A DNA stretch of 45,871 nt from Bacillus sp. CHD6a. Its GTDB lineage: Bacteria > Bacillota > Bacilli > Bacillales > Bacillaceae_I. Every line of letters begins with the position of its first letter. Positions within the stretch are counted from its first letter, which is position 1. Under the pieces are notes generated by a model, which was given only the letters and a program-made list of their open reading frames with translations, did not search any database and was not told the origin of the DNA. Below, in pieces: positions 1-8,266 of this stretch. The stretch is taken from the NCBI RefSeq assembly GCF_001293645.1, contig NZ_LBMD01000031.1:1-45871 (forward strand), in the 5' to 3' direction. Position numbers and translations under genes: made by a program.

Positions 1-6
1 CATACA

Positions 7-412
7 CCGCCGTTCGGGCTTAGAGACGGCTTCTCTCCTTCCGTTTCCACTTCCCACTCCGCCGCTCGGGCGTAGAAACGACTTCTCTCCTACCGTTTCC
101 CCTTCCTTCACCGCCGTTCGGGCTTAGAGACCGCTTCTCTCCTACCGTTTTCACTTCCTTCACCGCCGTTCGGGCGTACAGACGGCTTCTCTCCTTCCGT
201 TTCCACTTCCCACTCCGCCGCTCGGGCGTAGAAACGACTTCTCTCCTACCGTTTCCCCTTCCTTCACCGCCGTTCGGGCTTAGAGACGGCTTCTCTCCTT
301 CCGTTTTCACTTCCTTCACCGCCGTTCGGGCGTAGAAACGGCTTCTCTCTTACCGTTTCCCCTAACTCGATCAAATTCCGGGCGTAGAAAACCTCTTCTT
401 CTCCTCATCAAC
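7..412. repeat. 52-bp tandem repeat array (left edge)
   Basis: Units start at 7, 59, 111, 163, 215, 267 and 319, exactly 52 bp apart, with a decayed eighth unit in the same register (its GGG at 380-382). Each unit reads about CCGCCGTTCGGGC, then GTAGAGACGGCTTCTCTCC, TACCGTTTTC and CCTTCCTTCA. Units 1-3 and 4-6 also match pairwise, giving a 156-bp higher-order repeat. The core GTAGAGA...TCTCTCCTAC can fold into a short hairpin. Because 156 is a multiple of three, a 99-codon repetitive reading frame stays open on the minus strand. Its sequence is low-complexity and follows the DNA repeat, so I do not call it a gene. The array continues beyond the window's left edge or starts near it. Confidence 0.93.
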
Positions 413-427
413 TTTTCAGCACATAAT

Positions 428-463
428 AAAAAAAGCACAAGGCAGCAAGCCTCATGCTTTTTT
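428..463 (-). terminator. rpmF terminator
   Basis: On the minus strand AAAAAAGCA, an AGGC/GCCT stem and TGCTTTTTTT form a hairpin followed by a T-run just after the rpmF stop codon. Confidence 0.75.
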
Positions 464-465
464 CA

Positions 466-639
466 TTATTTATTTACTACTTCTTTCCCTTTGTAAGTAC
501 CGCATGCCGGGCATACACGGTGTGATAATTTCTGTTCACCGCAGCTTGGGCATTCTACCATACCAGGAACTTGTAGTTTAAAGTGTGTACGACGCTTTCT
601 TTTTACAGTTTTAGACGTTCTTCTGAAAGGTACAGCCAT
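466..639 (-). CDS. rpmF: 50S ribosomal protein L32
   Basis: L32 is a small protein of the large ribosomal subunit. The 57-residue product begins [19 protein letters not shown], typical of bacterial L32, and carries two CxxC pairs (CPSC and CPAC, near residues 31-34 and 44-47), so this is the zinc-binding form. I chose the ATG at 637-639 rather than the one three codons upstream, because AAGGAGGTG lies at ideal spacing before it and L32 starts MAVP. It follows ylbN by about 45 bp, the usual yceD(ylbN)-rpmF pair, and is probably co-transcribed from the promoter upstream of ylbN. Confidence 0.97.
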   Translation of the reverse strand: MAVPFRRTSKTVKRKRRTHFKLQVPGMVECPSCGEQKLSHRVCPACGTYKGKEVVNK

Positions 640-686
640 TCTTCCCACCTCCTTAAAAAATGAGCATCTACTACATCATGTAATGT

Positions 687-1202
687 CTACTCTTGGTCTT
701 TCTCAAAAAACTTAGCCAGTCCTGCAAGTCGTGGATCCACTTTTTCTTGTGTATCCTCTTCTGAAATGACGCCCCAGTCTTTACCAGATTGAGGTGCTGC
801 TTCTTCCTTATCGGGAGAATCACTGAAAACCTGCATCGGCACTTCTAGGATAATCGCTTCTCGAATAATTGGCATTAAATCGACAACGTCTCCTTCGACC
901 GTATGCAACTCTTCTTCATCTGTTTCATACTCGCCAGGCTGAAAAAGATAAGTTTCAGTTGTTTTTATCGTAAAAGGATAGTCCACATCAACCAACGTAC
1001 GTGAACATGGTAAAACCATACTACCTTCCACAGTTAGATGAAACGTAGCTTTTCTTGAACTTAAATCAGCTCTTCCAGTTACGTGAACTGGTTTGACAGA
1101 TCGAATTTCACTATGTGCCGTAATTTCACTTACATCAACTGTTTCATCGATTTCTAAACCTTTATGTTGTAACTGATTTAACTGGAATAATGTCCATTTC
1201 AA
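687..1202 (-). CDS. ylbN: DUF177 (YceD) family protein YlbN
   Basis: This is a member of the YceD/DUF177 family, which is almost always encoded directly upstream of rpmF and is implicated in large-subunit rRNA or ribosome biology (family knowledge). The product is about 171 residues with a conserved central segment containing LPCSRTLVDVDYPF and an acidic C-terminal third. The longest frame starts with GTG at 1214, but that GTG is part of the likely ribosome site GAGGTG. The start is therefore more likely the TTG at 1202 (MKWTLFQ) or the one at 1205. It is expressed from a near-perfect vegetative promoter at 1233-1261. Confidence 0.9.
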   Translation of the reverse strand: MKWTLFQLNQLQHKGLEIDETVDVSEITAHSEIRSVKPVHVTGRADLSSRKATFHLTVEGSMVLPCSRTLVDVDYPFTIKTTETYLFQPGEYETDEEELHTVEGDVVDLMPIIREAIILEVPMQVFSDSPDKEEAAPQSGKDWGVISEEDTQEKVDPRLAGLAKFFEKDQE

Positions 1203-1232
1203 CAAGATATTCACCTCAAGGCAACAAAAGTA

Positions 1233-1261
1233 ATTATAGCTTTCGCAAGTTTATTTGTCAA
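1233..1261 (-). promoter_or_regulatory. SigA-type promoter of ylbN-rpmF
   Basis: Minus strand TTGACA (1261-1256), 17-bp spacer, TATAAT (1238-1233): a consensus vegetative promoter about 30 bp upstream of the ylbN start. Its -35 overlaps that of the divergent tmcAL promoter. Confidence 0.85.
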
Positions 1262-1283
1262 TATTTTTTCTTTACACTATAAT
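1255..1283 (+). promoter_or_regulatory. SigA-type promoter of tmcAL
   Basis: Plus strand TTGTCA (1255-1260), 17-bp spacer, TATAAT (1278-1283). The -35 hexamer shares five base pairs with the -35 of the divergent ylbN promoter, so only one polymerase could bind at a time. Confidence 0.75.
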
Positions 1284-1360
1284 TATAGACATAATAACGT
1301 AAATTGAACAAGTATCCAAGTAAATATTGATAAATGAAATATAGAAGAAGTGGGTGTGAA

Positions 1361-2605
1361 ATGAAATCCTTAGGTGTAATTGTGGAGTACAACCCTTTTC
1401 ATAACGGACATTTGTTTCATTTGACAGAATCCAAAAGACTGACAGGTGCAGATGTTGTAATAGCTGTAATGAGCGGGCAATTTCTTCAAAGAGGAGAACC
1501 TGCGCTTGTATCCAAGTGGACCCGTACAAAAATGGCACTATCTAATGGCATTGATATTGTTGTGGAATTGCCGTACGCATTTGCTACCCAGAAAGCAGAA
1601 GTTTTTGCTGGTGGCTCAATTTCCATTTTATCTGGATTAAAATGCGATAATGTGTGTTTTGGTAGTGAACAGGGTAACATTCAGGACTTTGAACGTACCA
1701 TTCATTTAATGAACGATCATAAGGATACGTACGATTTGTACGTTCAGGAGTATATCGCAAAAGGTTACAGCTTTCCGAAAGCTTCTTCTCTCGCCTTCAA
1801 AAAATTGACTGAAAACAGAGAAAAAGTGTTGGATTTGACTCAACCGAATAATATCCTTGGCTTTCATTATGTAAAAGCAATACAAGATCAAAAAAGTTCC
1901 CTGCAACCTTGCACCATTGAAAGAACAGGGGCTGGCTATCATGATCCTGAGTTCAATGATTCCCCAATTGCCAGCGCAACAAGCATAAGGAAACATCTTT
2001 TTGATCATAGTGGAAATATTGAAAAGGTCCAAAGGTTTGTACCGGAACCTACATATAATCTGTTAGGCCACTATAAAGACCATGTAGGGAGTTTTCATCA
2101 ATGGGAGGATTATTTCACTCTCCTAAAATACCGAGTTCTTTGTAGCACTCCTGCTGAGCTTTCAGAGATATATGAAGTGGAGGAAGGTCTTGAGCACAGA
2201 TTAATCCATACGATGAAAGAAAGTTCTACTTTCCATGAATTTATGACCAAACTAAAGACTAAAAGATACACGTGGACAAGACTGCAGCGAATGTGCACTC
2301 ATTTACTTACAAACACGAAAAAGGATGATATGTTGAAAGTTTCGTCATCAAAGCAAAGTGAGTATATTCGCTTGTTAGGTATGACAAAGCGTGGGCAAGC
2401 TTATTTGAAGAAAATAAAAAAAGAAGTGGAAATACCTATTCTTTCTAAAGTGTCTGGTGTGGAAAGTGCGATGCTTGATATGGATATTCGTGCAACGAAT
2501 ACGTATGCCATGAAATTTCAAGAACCCGCTCGGAGTGATTGGACGCTGCAGGAGTTTTCTAAACCACCTATACGCTATGATGAACAGGAACATAGGTTTA
2601 TATAA
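1361..2605 (+). CDS. tmcAL: tRNA(Met) cytidine acetate ligase TmcAL
   Basis: TmcAL (formerly YlbM) makes N4-acetylcytidine at the wobble position of elongator tRNA-Met using acetate and ATP (family knowledge). The 414-residue product has the family's usual length. It carries the nucleotidyltransferase HIGH-like motif EYNPFHNGH at residues 9-17 and a second, KMSKS-like motif SATSIR at about 204-209. The start is the ATG at 1361 (MKSLGVIVEYNPF). The in-frame ATG 27 bp upstream would add residues not expected in the family. It is divergent from ylbN-rpmF and convergent with ddcP. Confidence 0.95.
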   Translation: MKSLGVIVEYNPFHNGHLFHLTESKRLTGADVVIAVMSGQFLQRGEPALVSKWTRTKMALSNGIDIVVELPYAFATQKAEVFAGGSISILSGLKCDNVCFGSEQGNIQDFERTIHLMNDHKDTYDLYVQEYIAKGYSFPKASSLAFKKLTENREKVLDLTQPNNILGFHYVKAIQDQKSSLQPCTIERTGAGYHDPEFNDSPIASATSIRKHLFDHSGNIEKVQRFVPEPTYNLLGHYKDHVGSFHQWEDYFTLLKYRVLCSTPAELSEIYEVEEGLEHRLIHTMKESSTFHEFMTKLKTKRYTWTRLQRMCTHLLTNTKKDDMLKVSSSKQSEYIRLLGMTKRGQAYLKKIKKEVEIPILSKVSGVESAMLDMDIRATNTYAMKFQEPARSDWTLQEFSKPPIRYDEQEHRFI

Positions 2606-2619
2606 AAATTTATCCGTCA

Positions 2620-2740
2620 CCTGAGTAACTTAAATACCTTGTTTGTAACTTTTCACGGTCTTATTGTAACTACTTCTGAAGTTATTGTGACTTTTTAGAC
2701 AGTTATTATGACTTTTTTAAGGATTATTGCGACATTTCGA
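2620..2740. repeat. 21-bp tandem repeat array
   Basis: Motifs like TTATTGTGACTTTTTAGAC recur at 2640, 2661, 2682, 2703 and 2724, exactly 21 bp apart, with a looser unit at about 2620. Units are diverged (TTTGTAAC, TTATTGTAAC, TTATTGTGAC, TTATTATGAC, TTATTGCGAC). The array lies directly after the tmcAL stop codon. Confidence 0.85.
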
Positions 2741-2785
2741 AATTCGAAAAATTATTTCTCCCATAAATAACGCCTCACCACCATG

Positions 2786-3004
2786 AGGCCACTGAAAAAG
2801 TCATTGAATTAAGACTGTGTTTAGACACCGCTGTTGATTTCCGCAAATGGCTTCGCTTTCCTAGGTGCGTTGCTGGAGCCTCCTCGGCTACTACGCCTGT
2901 GGGGTCTCCACCTAGCGCTATCTCCCTCAGGAGTCTCCGCCTTTTGCAACAATCACCAGCTAGGAATCATTAAAAACTTTTCGTTATTAGTTTTTCAGTG
3001 GCCT
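2786..3004 (+). repeat. Dispersed palindromic element, copy 1 (complete, with TIRs)
   Basis: A 219-bp element bounded by perfect 14-bp inverted repeats, AGGCCACTGAAAAA (2786-2799) and its complement (2991-3004). Its core begins CACCGCTGTTGATTTCCGC and ends CAATCACCAGCTAGGAATC, with an internal hairpin GGAGCCTCCTCGGC...GGGGTCTCC. An 11-bp direct repeat GCCTCACCACC lies at 2772-2782 and 3001-3011 and may be a target duplication, although it overlaps the TIR. It encodes no plausible protein. It is a MITE-like or REP-like intergenic repeat. Confidence 0.85.
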
Positions 3005-3030
3005 CACCACCTTGTGTGAGGCGTTTTCCT
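3003..3030 (+). terminator. Probable tmcAL terminator beside the repeat
   Basis: CCTCAC...GTGTGAGG followed by CGTTTTCC. A second hairpin of the same arms (GCCTCA...TGAGGC) is at 2772-2789, on the other side of the palindromic element. Confidence 0.5.
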
Positions 3031-4055
3031 TATTCATTATTAGCTTCTAATTGCTCCAAATACTTAATCGCATCTTCAAAGGTATCTACCGGCACAATCT
3101 TCATGGATGTGTTAATATCTTCTGCCGCTACTAGTGCCTCTTCATAATTAGACCCTTTCACACCTTTTTCATTTGGGGCAAAGAAAATATCAACGCCTGA
3201 GTTATCGGCGGCAACAATCTTTTGTGCGATTCCTCCAATGCGAAGGACTTCACCTTTTTCATTGATTGCTCCTGTACCAGCGATTTCATATCCTTTGGAG
3301 ATGTCTTCTGCCATAAGTTGATTATATATTTCCAAAGAGAACATCAACCCAGCAGATGGACCTCCTATTTGAGCAGTATTGATTGTAATCGGAGGATCCA
3401 TGGTAATTTCGTAATCTGTTAATAAACTGATTCCAAGCCCAGCACGGTTTGGGTCTTCGGGGTGCTCTCCTAATATAATGGAAGTTGTTTTCTCTTCCTC
3501 GTCACGATCAAAAGTAAGATCTATTGTGTCCCCAATATTTTTTTCACCGACTACTTCCATCAGTTCCTCTGCGGTCGCTGTTTGTTTACCATCAATATGT
3601 GTTATACGATCGCCAATATTAAGCTTACCTTCAGCTGCTAATCCTTTTTTAACACTGAACACATATACTCCTTTAGAAATGAGTTCAACTTCTTTGCCAG
3701 CCTTGTCATAAGCGATTTTTATAGCTGTTTCCTTAGAACTCTCCATCATATGTAACTGTCGGTAGTTATACTCTTCGTCCGTTTCATCCTCAGCACGGAT
3801 CTGGTTAATAGGAAAGATATTTTGGTATTCACTTACTTTTGCAAAAGCATATGTAAAGATGTTTGCCTTCCCCATTTTAACGGTGGTCAGCATAAAACTT
3901 CCTTCGTCTTCATCGCCGCCTTCTACGGATACAAGGGGCCTTAATTCCTGCGCATCACCAGGACGTGTTATATAGTAGGGCAATGTCACAAAATTCAAGA
4001 CCACTGCAAGCACTATCCCAATTAAAAGGGACCTCATAAAATATCTATTTTTCAT
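3030..4055 (-). CDS. ddcP: DNA-damage checkpoint recovery protease DdcP (YlbL)
   Basis: This is a membrane-anchored PDZ-Lon protease. In B. subtilis YlbL/DdcP degrades the cell-division inhibitor YneA so growth resumes after DNA damage (family knowledge). The 341-residue product has one N-terminal membrane segment (about residues 8-28), a PDZ domain (about 125-195, including GLAAEGKLNIGDRI) and a C-terminal S16 domain with catalytic Ser234 in GGPSAG and Lys279 in GGIAQK. Its start overlaps the end of ylbK by 11 bp, implying translational coupling. The extracytoplasmic catalytic part follows from the single anchor. Confidence 0.94.
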   Translation of the reverse strand: MKNRYFMRSLLIGIVLAVVLNFVTLPYYITRPGDAQELRPLVSVEGGDEDEGSFMLTTVKMGKANIFTYAFAKVSEYQNIFPINQIRAEDETDEEYNYRQLHMMESSKETAIKIAYDKAGKEVELISKGVYVFSVKKGLAAEGKLNIGDRITHIDGKQTATAEELMEVVGEKNIGDTIDLTFDRDEEEKTTSIILGEHPEDPNRAGLGISLLTDYEITMDPPITINTAQIGGPSAGLMFSLEIYNQLMAEDISKGYEIAGTGAINEKGEVLRIGGIAQKIVAADNSGVDIFFAPNEKGVKGSNYEEALVAAEDINTSMKIVPVDTFEDAIKYLEQLEANNE

Positions 4056-4842
4056 GTTGCTGTTTCTCCTTCCACTCCTCTATCGTCTTCTTAATATAGG
4101 GTATTTGCAGTCTAGTCGCTTCTTCCCCGATTCGAATAATTTCTTCGATGTTGGTAAATGCCCGTGAACTATAGTGTGCAACAGACGGTCTTATCATAAT
4201 ATCTGCTTCCGTTTCACTTCGTTTTACCAACTCGTTTTGCATAATATCTATGGTTTGCAAAATAACATCGAATATGGAATCAACGGGTTCATTCGTTTTT
4301 ACTTGTGAAACGTCAATCGCGATAACAATATCCGCACCCATTTCTTTCGCTACACTAGCAGGGACACGGTCTACAACTCCACCGTCGACCAGCAACCGCC
4401 CATTAACCTTTTCTGGAACAAAAATACCTGGAATGGATATACTTGCCCTCACTGCATCGGATATTGGTCCACTGGTTAAGATTACTTTCTCCGCTTTCTC
4501 CAAATCTGTGGTGACGATGGATAGGGGAATGTCTAATTCTTCAATGTTTTTGTTTTGAGTGAACATGCGGATAAGTTCTTTCACCCGGTTTCCACTCACA
4601 AATCCCATTTTGGGAACAGTAAAGTCCAGGTAATACTTTCGTTTGAATGCAGTGGCAATTTTATATAGGCGATCCATATCATGTCCCATTGCATAAAAGC
4701 TTCCTACAAGTGCGCCCATACTGCTTCCTGCAATCAAATCCACGTTTATATTCTCTTCCTGTAGTACTTTCAATGCGCCAAGGTGAGCAAAACCTCGTGC
4801 ACCACCAGATCCCAATGCAATTCCTACTATAGGTTCTTTCAA
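4045..4842 (-). CDS. ylbK: Patatin-like phospholipase family protein YlbK
   Basis: This 265-residue RssA-type patatin-fold serine hydrolase has a glycine-rich oxyanion motif GSGGARG (11-17), nucleophile motif GSSMG with Ser41, and the dyad Asp153 in DGG. No signal peptide is visible, so it is probably cytoplasmic. The substrate is unknown; the family hydrolyses acyl esters of lipids. It is first in a two-gene operon with ddcP, overlapping it by 11 bp. The rc sequence GAGGTGATAACTTG precedes the ATG. It is divergent from ylbJ. Confidence 0.9.
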   Translation of the reverse strand: MKEPIVGIALGSGGARGFAHLGALKVLQEENINVDLIAGSSMGALVGSFYAMGHDMDRLYKIATAFKRKYYLDFTVPKMGFVSGNRVKELIRMFTQNKNIEELDIPLSIVTTDLEKAEKVILTSGPISDAVRASISIPGIFVPEKVNGRLLVDGGVVDRVPASVAKEMGADIVIAIDVSQVKTNEPVDSIFDVILQTIDIMQNELVKRSETEADIMIRPSVAHYSSRAFTNIEEIIRIGEEATRLQIPYIKKTIEEWKEKQQHEK

Positions 4843-5188
4843 GTTATCACCTCAAGCTGTTTACAGCCACCTAAAGCTTTACAGCACCAAATTATCAAGT
4901 CCTATACCATTATCCTTTGATTGTTCTAATTTATCATACGCTATTCCTTTTTCTTGGTGAACAAACTATGACGACTTGGGTCAATTTAAGTTCTAATTCA
5001 CTATCCCTTTTACGTATATTGAAAGGTAAGGTGATAGGACAAACCTGGTTGCCAATCTAAGGGTAATTATTATTATTCTAACAAAAACCTATTCATTCTT
5101 GTACAAAAAAGAAATCAAGTGCTCATTGATTATTTTCATATGTGAACATATTAGTTGTTTTTTATACTTTTGAAGGGGGGTTAATCGG
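4843..5188. other. Divergent intergenic region ylbK/ylbJ
   Basis: This 346-bp AT-rich region must hold the promoters of ylbK and ylbJ. I see no gene, repeat unit or convincing operator. A SigE-like TTATACTTT at 5162-5170 lacks a properly spaced -35. Confidence 0.5.
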
Positions 5189-6427
5189 ATGGACTATTCG
5201 AAGATAAAGACCGTTTTCTTTGCTATAAGTATTTCTCTACTTACACTCTCTCTTATTCTTAACCCCCAAGCATCTTTTCAAGCTAGTGTAAGAGGACTTA
5301 ATATGTGGTGGGATATAGTTTTTCCGTCCCTACTGCCGTTTTTAATAATCAGTGAACTCCTAATTGGGTTTGGTGTTGTGGCGTTTATCGGGGTCCTATT
5401 AGAGCCTTTTATGCGGCCACTTTTCAGAGTGCCTGGTGTTGGAGGTTTTGTGTGGGCGATGGGCATGGCTTCAGGTTATCCTTCAGGAGCGAAATTAACC
5501 GTGAGGCTTCGTCAAGAAAATCAGATAACGCAAGTGGAAGGAGAAAGACTTGTCTCCTTCACGAATTCTTCAAATCCTCTTTTTATATTCGGAGCGATAG
5601 CAGTTGGTTTTTTTCACAATCCAAAAGTCGGCATTATACTTGCCGCTGCCCATTATATAGGTAATATTTGTGTCGGTTTGATTATGCGATTTTATGGACC
5701 TTACTATGTTTCCAAACGTCAAGATGAACTGTCTAGAAGTCCACAAAAAATATCTATCAGAAAAGCATTTTCCGAGTTGCACAAGACACGCCTAAAAAAC
5801 AATAAACCGATTGGTAAACTGCTGGGGGAGGCAGTTTCGTCCAGTGTTCAAACATTGCTAATGGTTGGTGGATTTTTGATTCTGTTTTCAGTGTTAAACA
5901 GCATGCTTTCCATCATTTCCGTCACCGCAATCCTTGCAACACTTATCAGTGTATTTCTAGGTATATTTGATATTTCAAAAGACCTTAGCTATCCACTTAT
6001 ATCCGGACTGTTTGAAATCACTCTAGGCGGAAAATTAACAAGCGAAGTAAAAGGGGTCACTTTAATGGAGCAGATTATCATAACCAGCTTCTTCCTTGCT
6101 TTCAGCGGGTTCTCCGTTCAAGCACAGGTTGCAAGCATATTGGCCGAGTCCGATATTCGTTTCAAGCCTTTTTTCCTTGCTCGAATCCTGCATGGTGTGT
6201 TTGCAGCAGTTATTACATTTGTTCTATGGCAGCCGTTAGATCAAAGGTTAAATGGGTTTGAGACTGCTGATGGAGACTTGCCCGTTTTTTCGCCCTATTT
6301 GCCTGCAGGATTTTGGGAAACAGTTTTGGGCCTGTTTGAGACATATGGTCCTATTTTTACGATTGCCATGCTTTGGATTTACCTTTTGCTTCTGTTAAAA
6401 AAAGTTGGTAAAAATGAACATGCTTAA
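5189..6427 (+). CDS. ylbJ: Sporulation integral membrane protein YlbJ
   Basis: YlbJ-family proteins are polytopic membrane proteins made in the mother cell and needed for heat-resistant spores in B. subtilis (family knowledge). The product is 412 residues with about eight to ten hydrophobic segments, the first at residues 7-25. It carries a nucleoside-recognition (Gate) type motif MGMASGYPSGAKL near residues 88-100 and repeats a related segment in the C-terminal half. AAGGGGGG lies 8 bp before the ATG. It is monocistronic, divergent from ylbK and convergent with coaD. Confidence 0.93.
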   Translation: MDYSKIKTVFFAISISLLTLSLILNPQASFQASVRGLNMWWDIVFPSLLPFLIISELLIGFGVVAFIGVLLEPFMRPLFRVPGVGGFVWAMGMASGYPSGAKLTVRLRQENQITQVEGERLVSFTNSSNPLFIFGAIAVGFFHNPKVGIILAAAHYIGNICVGLIMRFYGPYYVSKRQDELSRSPQKISIRKAFSELHKTRLKNNKPIGKLLGEAVSSSVQTLLMVGGFLILFSVLNSMLSIISVTAILATLISVFLGIFDISKDLSYPLISGLFEITLGGKLTSEVKGVTLMEQIIITSFFLAFSGFSVQAQVASILAESDIRFKPFFLARILHGVFAAVITFVLWQPLDQRLNGFETADGDLPVFSPYLPAGFWETVLGLFETYGPIFTIAMLWIYLLLLLKKVGKNEHA

Positions 6428-6436
6428 ATGGTTATC

Positions 6437-6480
6437 AAAAAAAGCCGTCATGAAAATTGGTTTTCATGACAGCTTCCGTT
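6437..6480 (-). terminator. coaD terminator (possibly shared with ylbJ)
   Basis: AAGC-GTCATGAAAA / TTTTCATGAC-GCTT inverted repeat. The minus strand continues into TTTTTTT, so it best serves coaD. Confidence 0.8.
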
Positions 6481-6487
6481 TATTAGT

Positions 6488-7544
<1,057 letters not shown>

Positions 7545-7650
7545 CTTCTCACCATACTTTGTTTCTAAATTACCAATCATCAATATCCTATCATATTCGA
7601 CATGAATTTCAAAAGTATTTCTCAGCTTCCATTTTAGTTTTATCAATTGT

Positions 7651-7680
7651 GTATAGCTTTACACCTTTTGGTTCATACTT
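7651..7680 (+). promoter_or_regulatory. Forespore (SigG/SigF-like) promoter of csfG
   Basis: GTATA (7651-7655), an 18-bp spacer and CATACTT (7674-7680) fit the SigG pattern GHATR-N18-CATNHTA with one mismatch, and partly fit SigF. It points at the hairpin-rich RNA that follows. Confidence 0.6.
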
Positions 7681-7686
7681 AGTGTT

Positions 7687-7848
7687 AACAACATCCTTTC
7701 GTGTGATGTTGTTGCCAACCGCGGAGAAGACTTACGTTTCCCCATAAGTTCTTCCTCCGGTTTCTCCTCTCCCTTTGCCTTCTTAACCTTGATTCGTTTC
7801 AAGGGATGGAAGGACCCTGCCCGGACATCCGAGCAGGGTTTTTTTGTT
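7687..7848 (+). ncRNA. csfG: CsfG sporulation small RNA
   Basis: CsfG is a forespore-specific small RNA conserved in endospore formers and encoded in the ylbG-ylbH (rsmD) intergenic region (established knowledge). What I see is a plus-strand unit of about 160 nt. It has a 5' hairpin AACAACATC/GATGTTGTT (about 7687-7713), a pyrimidine-rich stretch (CTTCTTCCTCC and TTTCTCCTCTCCC, 7750-7773), a hairpin CCTTG/CAAGG, and a terminal hairpin CCCTGC...GCAGGG followed by T7 (7812-7848). The pyrimidine tracts resemble anti-Shine-Dalgarno sequences, suggesting mRNA targets. The same conserved sequence was earlier described as a ylbH leader motif; the T-run argues that the transcript runs opposite to rsmD. 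Exact ends are inferred. Confidence 0.78.
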
Positions 7849-7851
7849 AGG

Positions 7852-8172
7852 TTAGGTTGATGGCATATCAATATCAAAGACATTCTCATGTGTCTCACAG
7901 TGTGTTAAGCATAATTTTCCCCATTCGTGTTGATTCAAGATACCTTTCTGTGAAACATACCCTTCTATTTCCTCAAGACTTTTATCTTCTAATAGCTTTT
8001 CTTCTTCCTTGCTTAATAGCCCTTCTTGGACAAGGTAGTATAAAATTCCTGTTACAAGCATCCCTTTAATAGGAAGGCCCTTATTGGATAAAGAAGTATT
8101 CTTTCCGTAAAAATGATCATGAATGTACAAATCGATCAAACTTGTTATAAGAAACAAGGTGAACCAAAGCAT
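7852..8172 (-). CDS. Small membrane-anchored hypothetical protein
   Basis: I do not recognise this 106-residue protein. It begins MLWFTLFLITSLIDLYIHDHFYG, a single N-terminal membrane segment, followed by a mostly charged, helical cytoplasmic or external part with a KEEEKLLEDKSLEEIE stretch and a C-terminal CLTHCETHE that could bind a metal. ATG at 8172 is chosen over 8223, because AAAGGAGGT lies 7 bp before it. It sits between ylbG and rsmD where B. subtilis has only csfG, and it ends 4 bp from the csfG terminator. Confidence 0.75.
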   Translation of the reverse strand: MLWFTLFLITSLIDLYIHDHFYGKNTSLSNKGLPIKGMLVTGILYYLVQEGLLSKEEEKLLEDKSLEEIEGYVSQKGILNQHEWGKLCLTHCETHENVFDIDMPST

Positions 8173-8266
8173 CGATATACCTCCTTTAGACTGTATATTC
8201 GCTTCAATTTTCAAATGGAACATGGTAAAGTATGTGTGAGTAAAGCTCGTTGAGAGGAGAAATAAA

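Noticed and set aside
20-319. 99-residue repetitive reading frame on the minus strand
   Set aside because: It mirrors the 52-bp DNA array (open because 156 bp is divisible by three), is Arg/Lys/Glu low-complexity sequence and has no ribosome site. Not called a gene.
1-412. CRISPR array at the left edge
   Set aside because: Units are contiguous 52-bp repeats with no unique spacers, and no cas gene is present.
2834-3019. 61-residue plus-strand frame beginning MISANGFAFLGA
   Set aside because: It lies inside the dispersed palindromic element, and the same peptide start recurs at 26926 in another copy. No ribosome site.
5136-5170. SigE promoter for ylbJ
   Set aside because: TTATACTTT resembles a SigE -10, but the two candidate -35 elements (TCATATG, ACATATT) are 20 and 10 bp away instead of about 14.
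7659-7820. 28-codon frame with a GGAGG site on the minus strand (MGKRKSSPRLATT...), a possible leader peptide of rsmD
   Set aside because: It is the antisense of the csfG pyrimidine tract and hairpins: the apparent ribosome site is simply the complement of the CU-rich stretch. The terminator T-run supports the plus-strand RNA.
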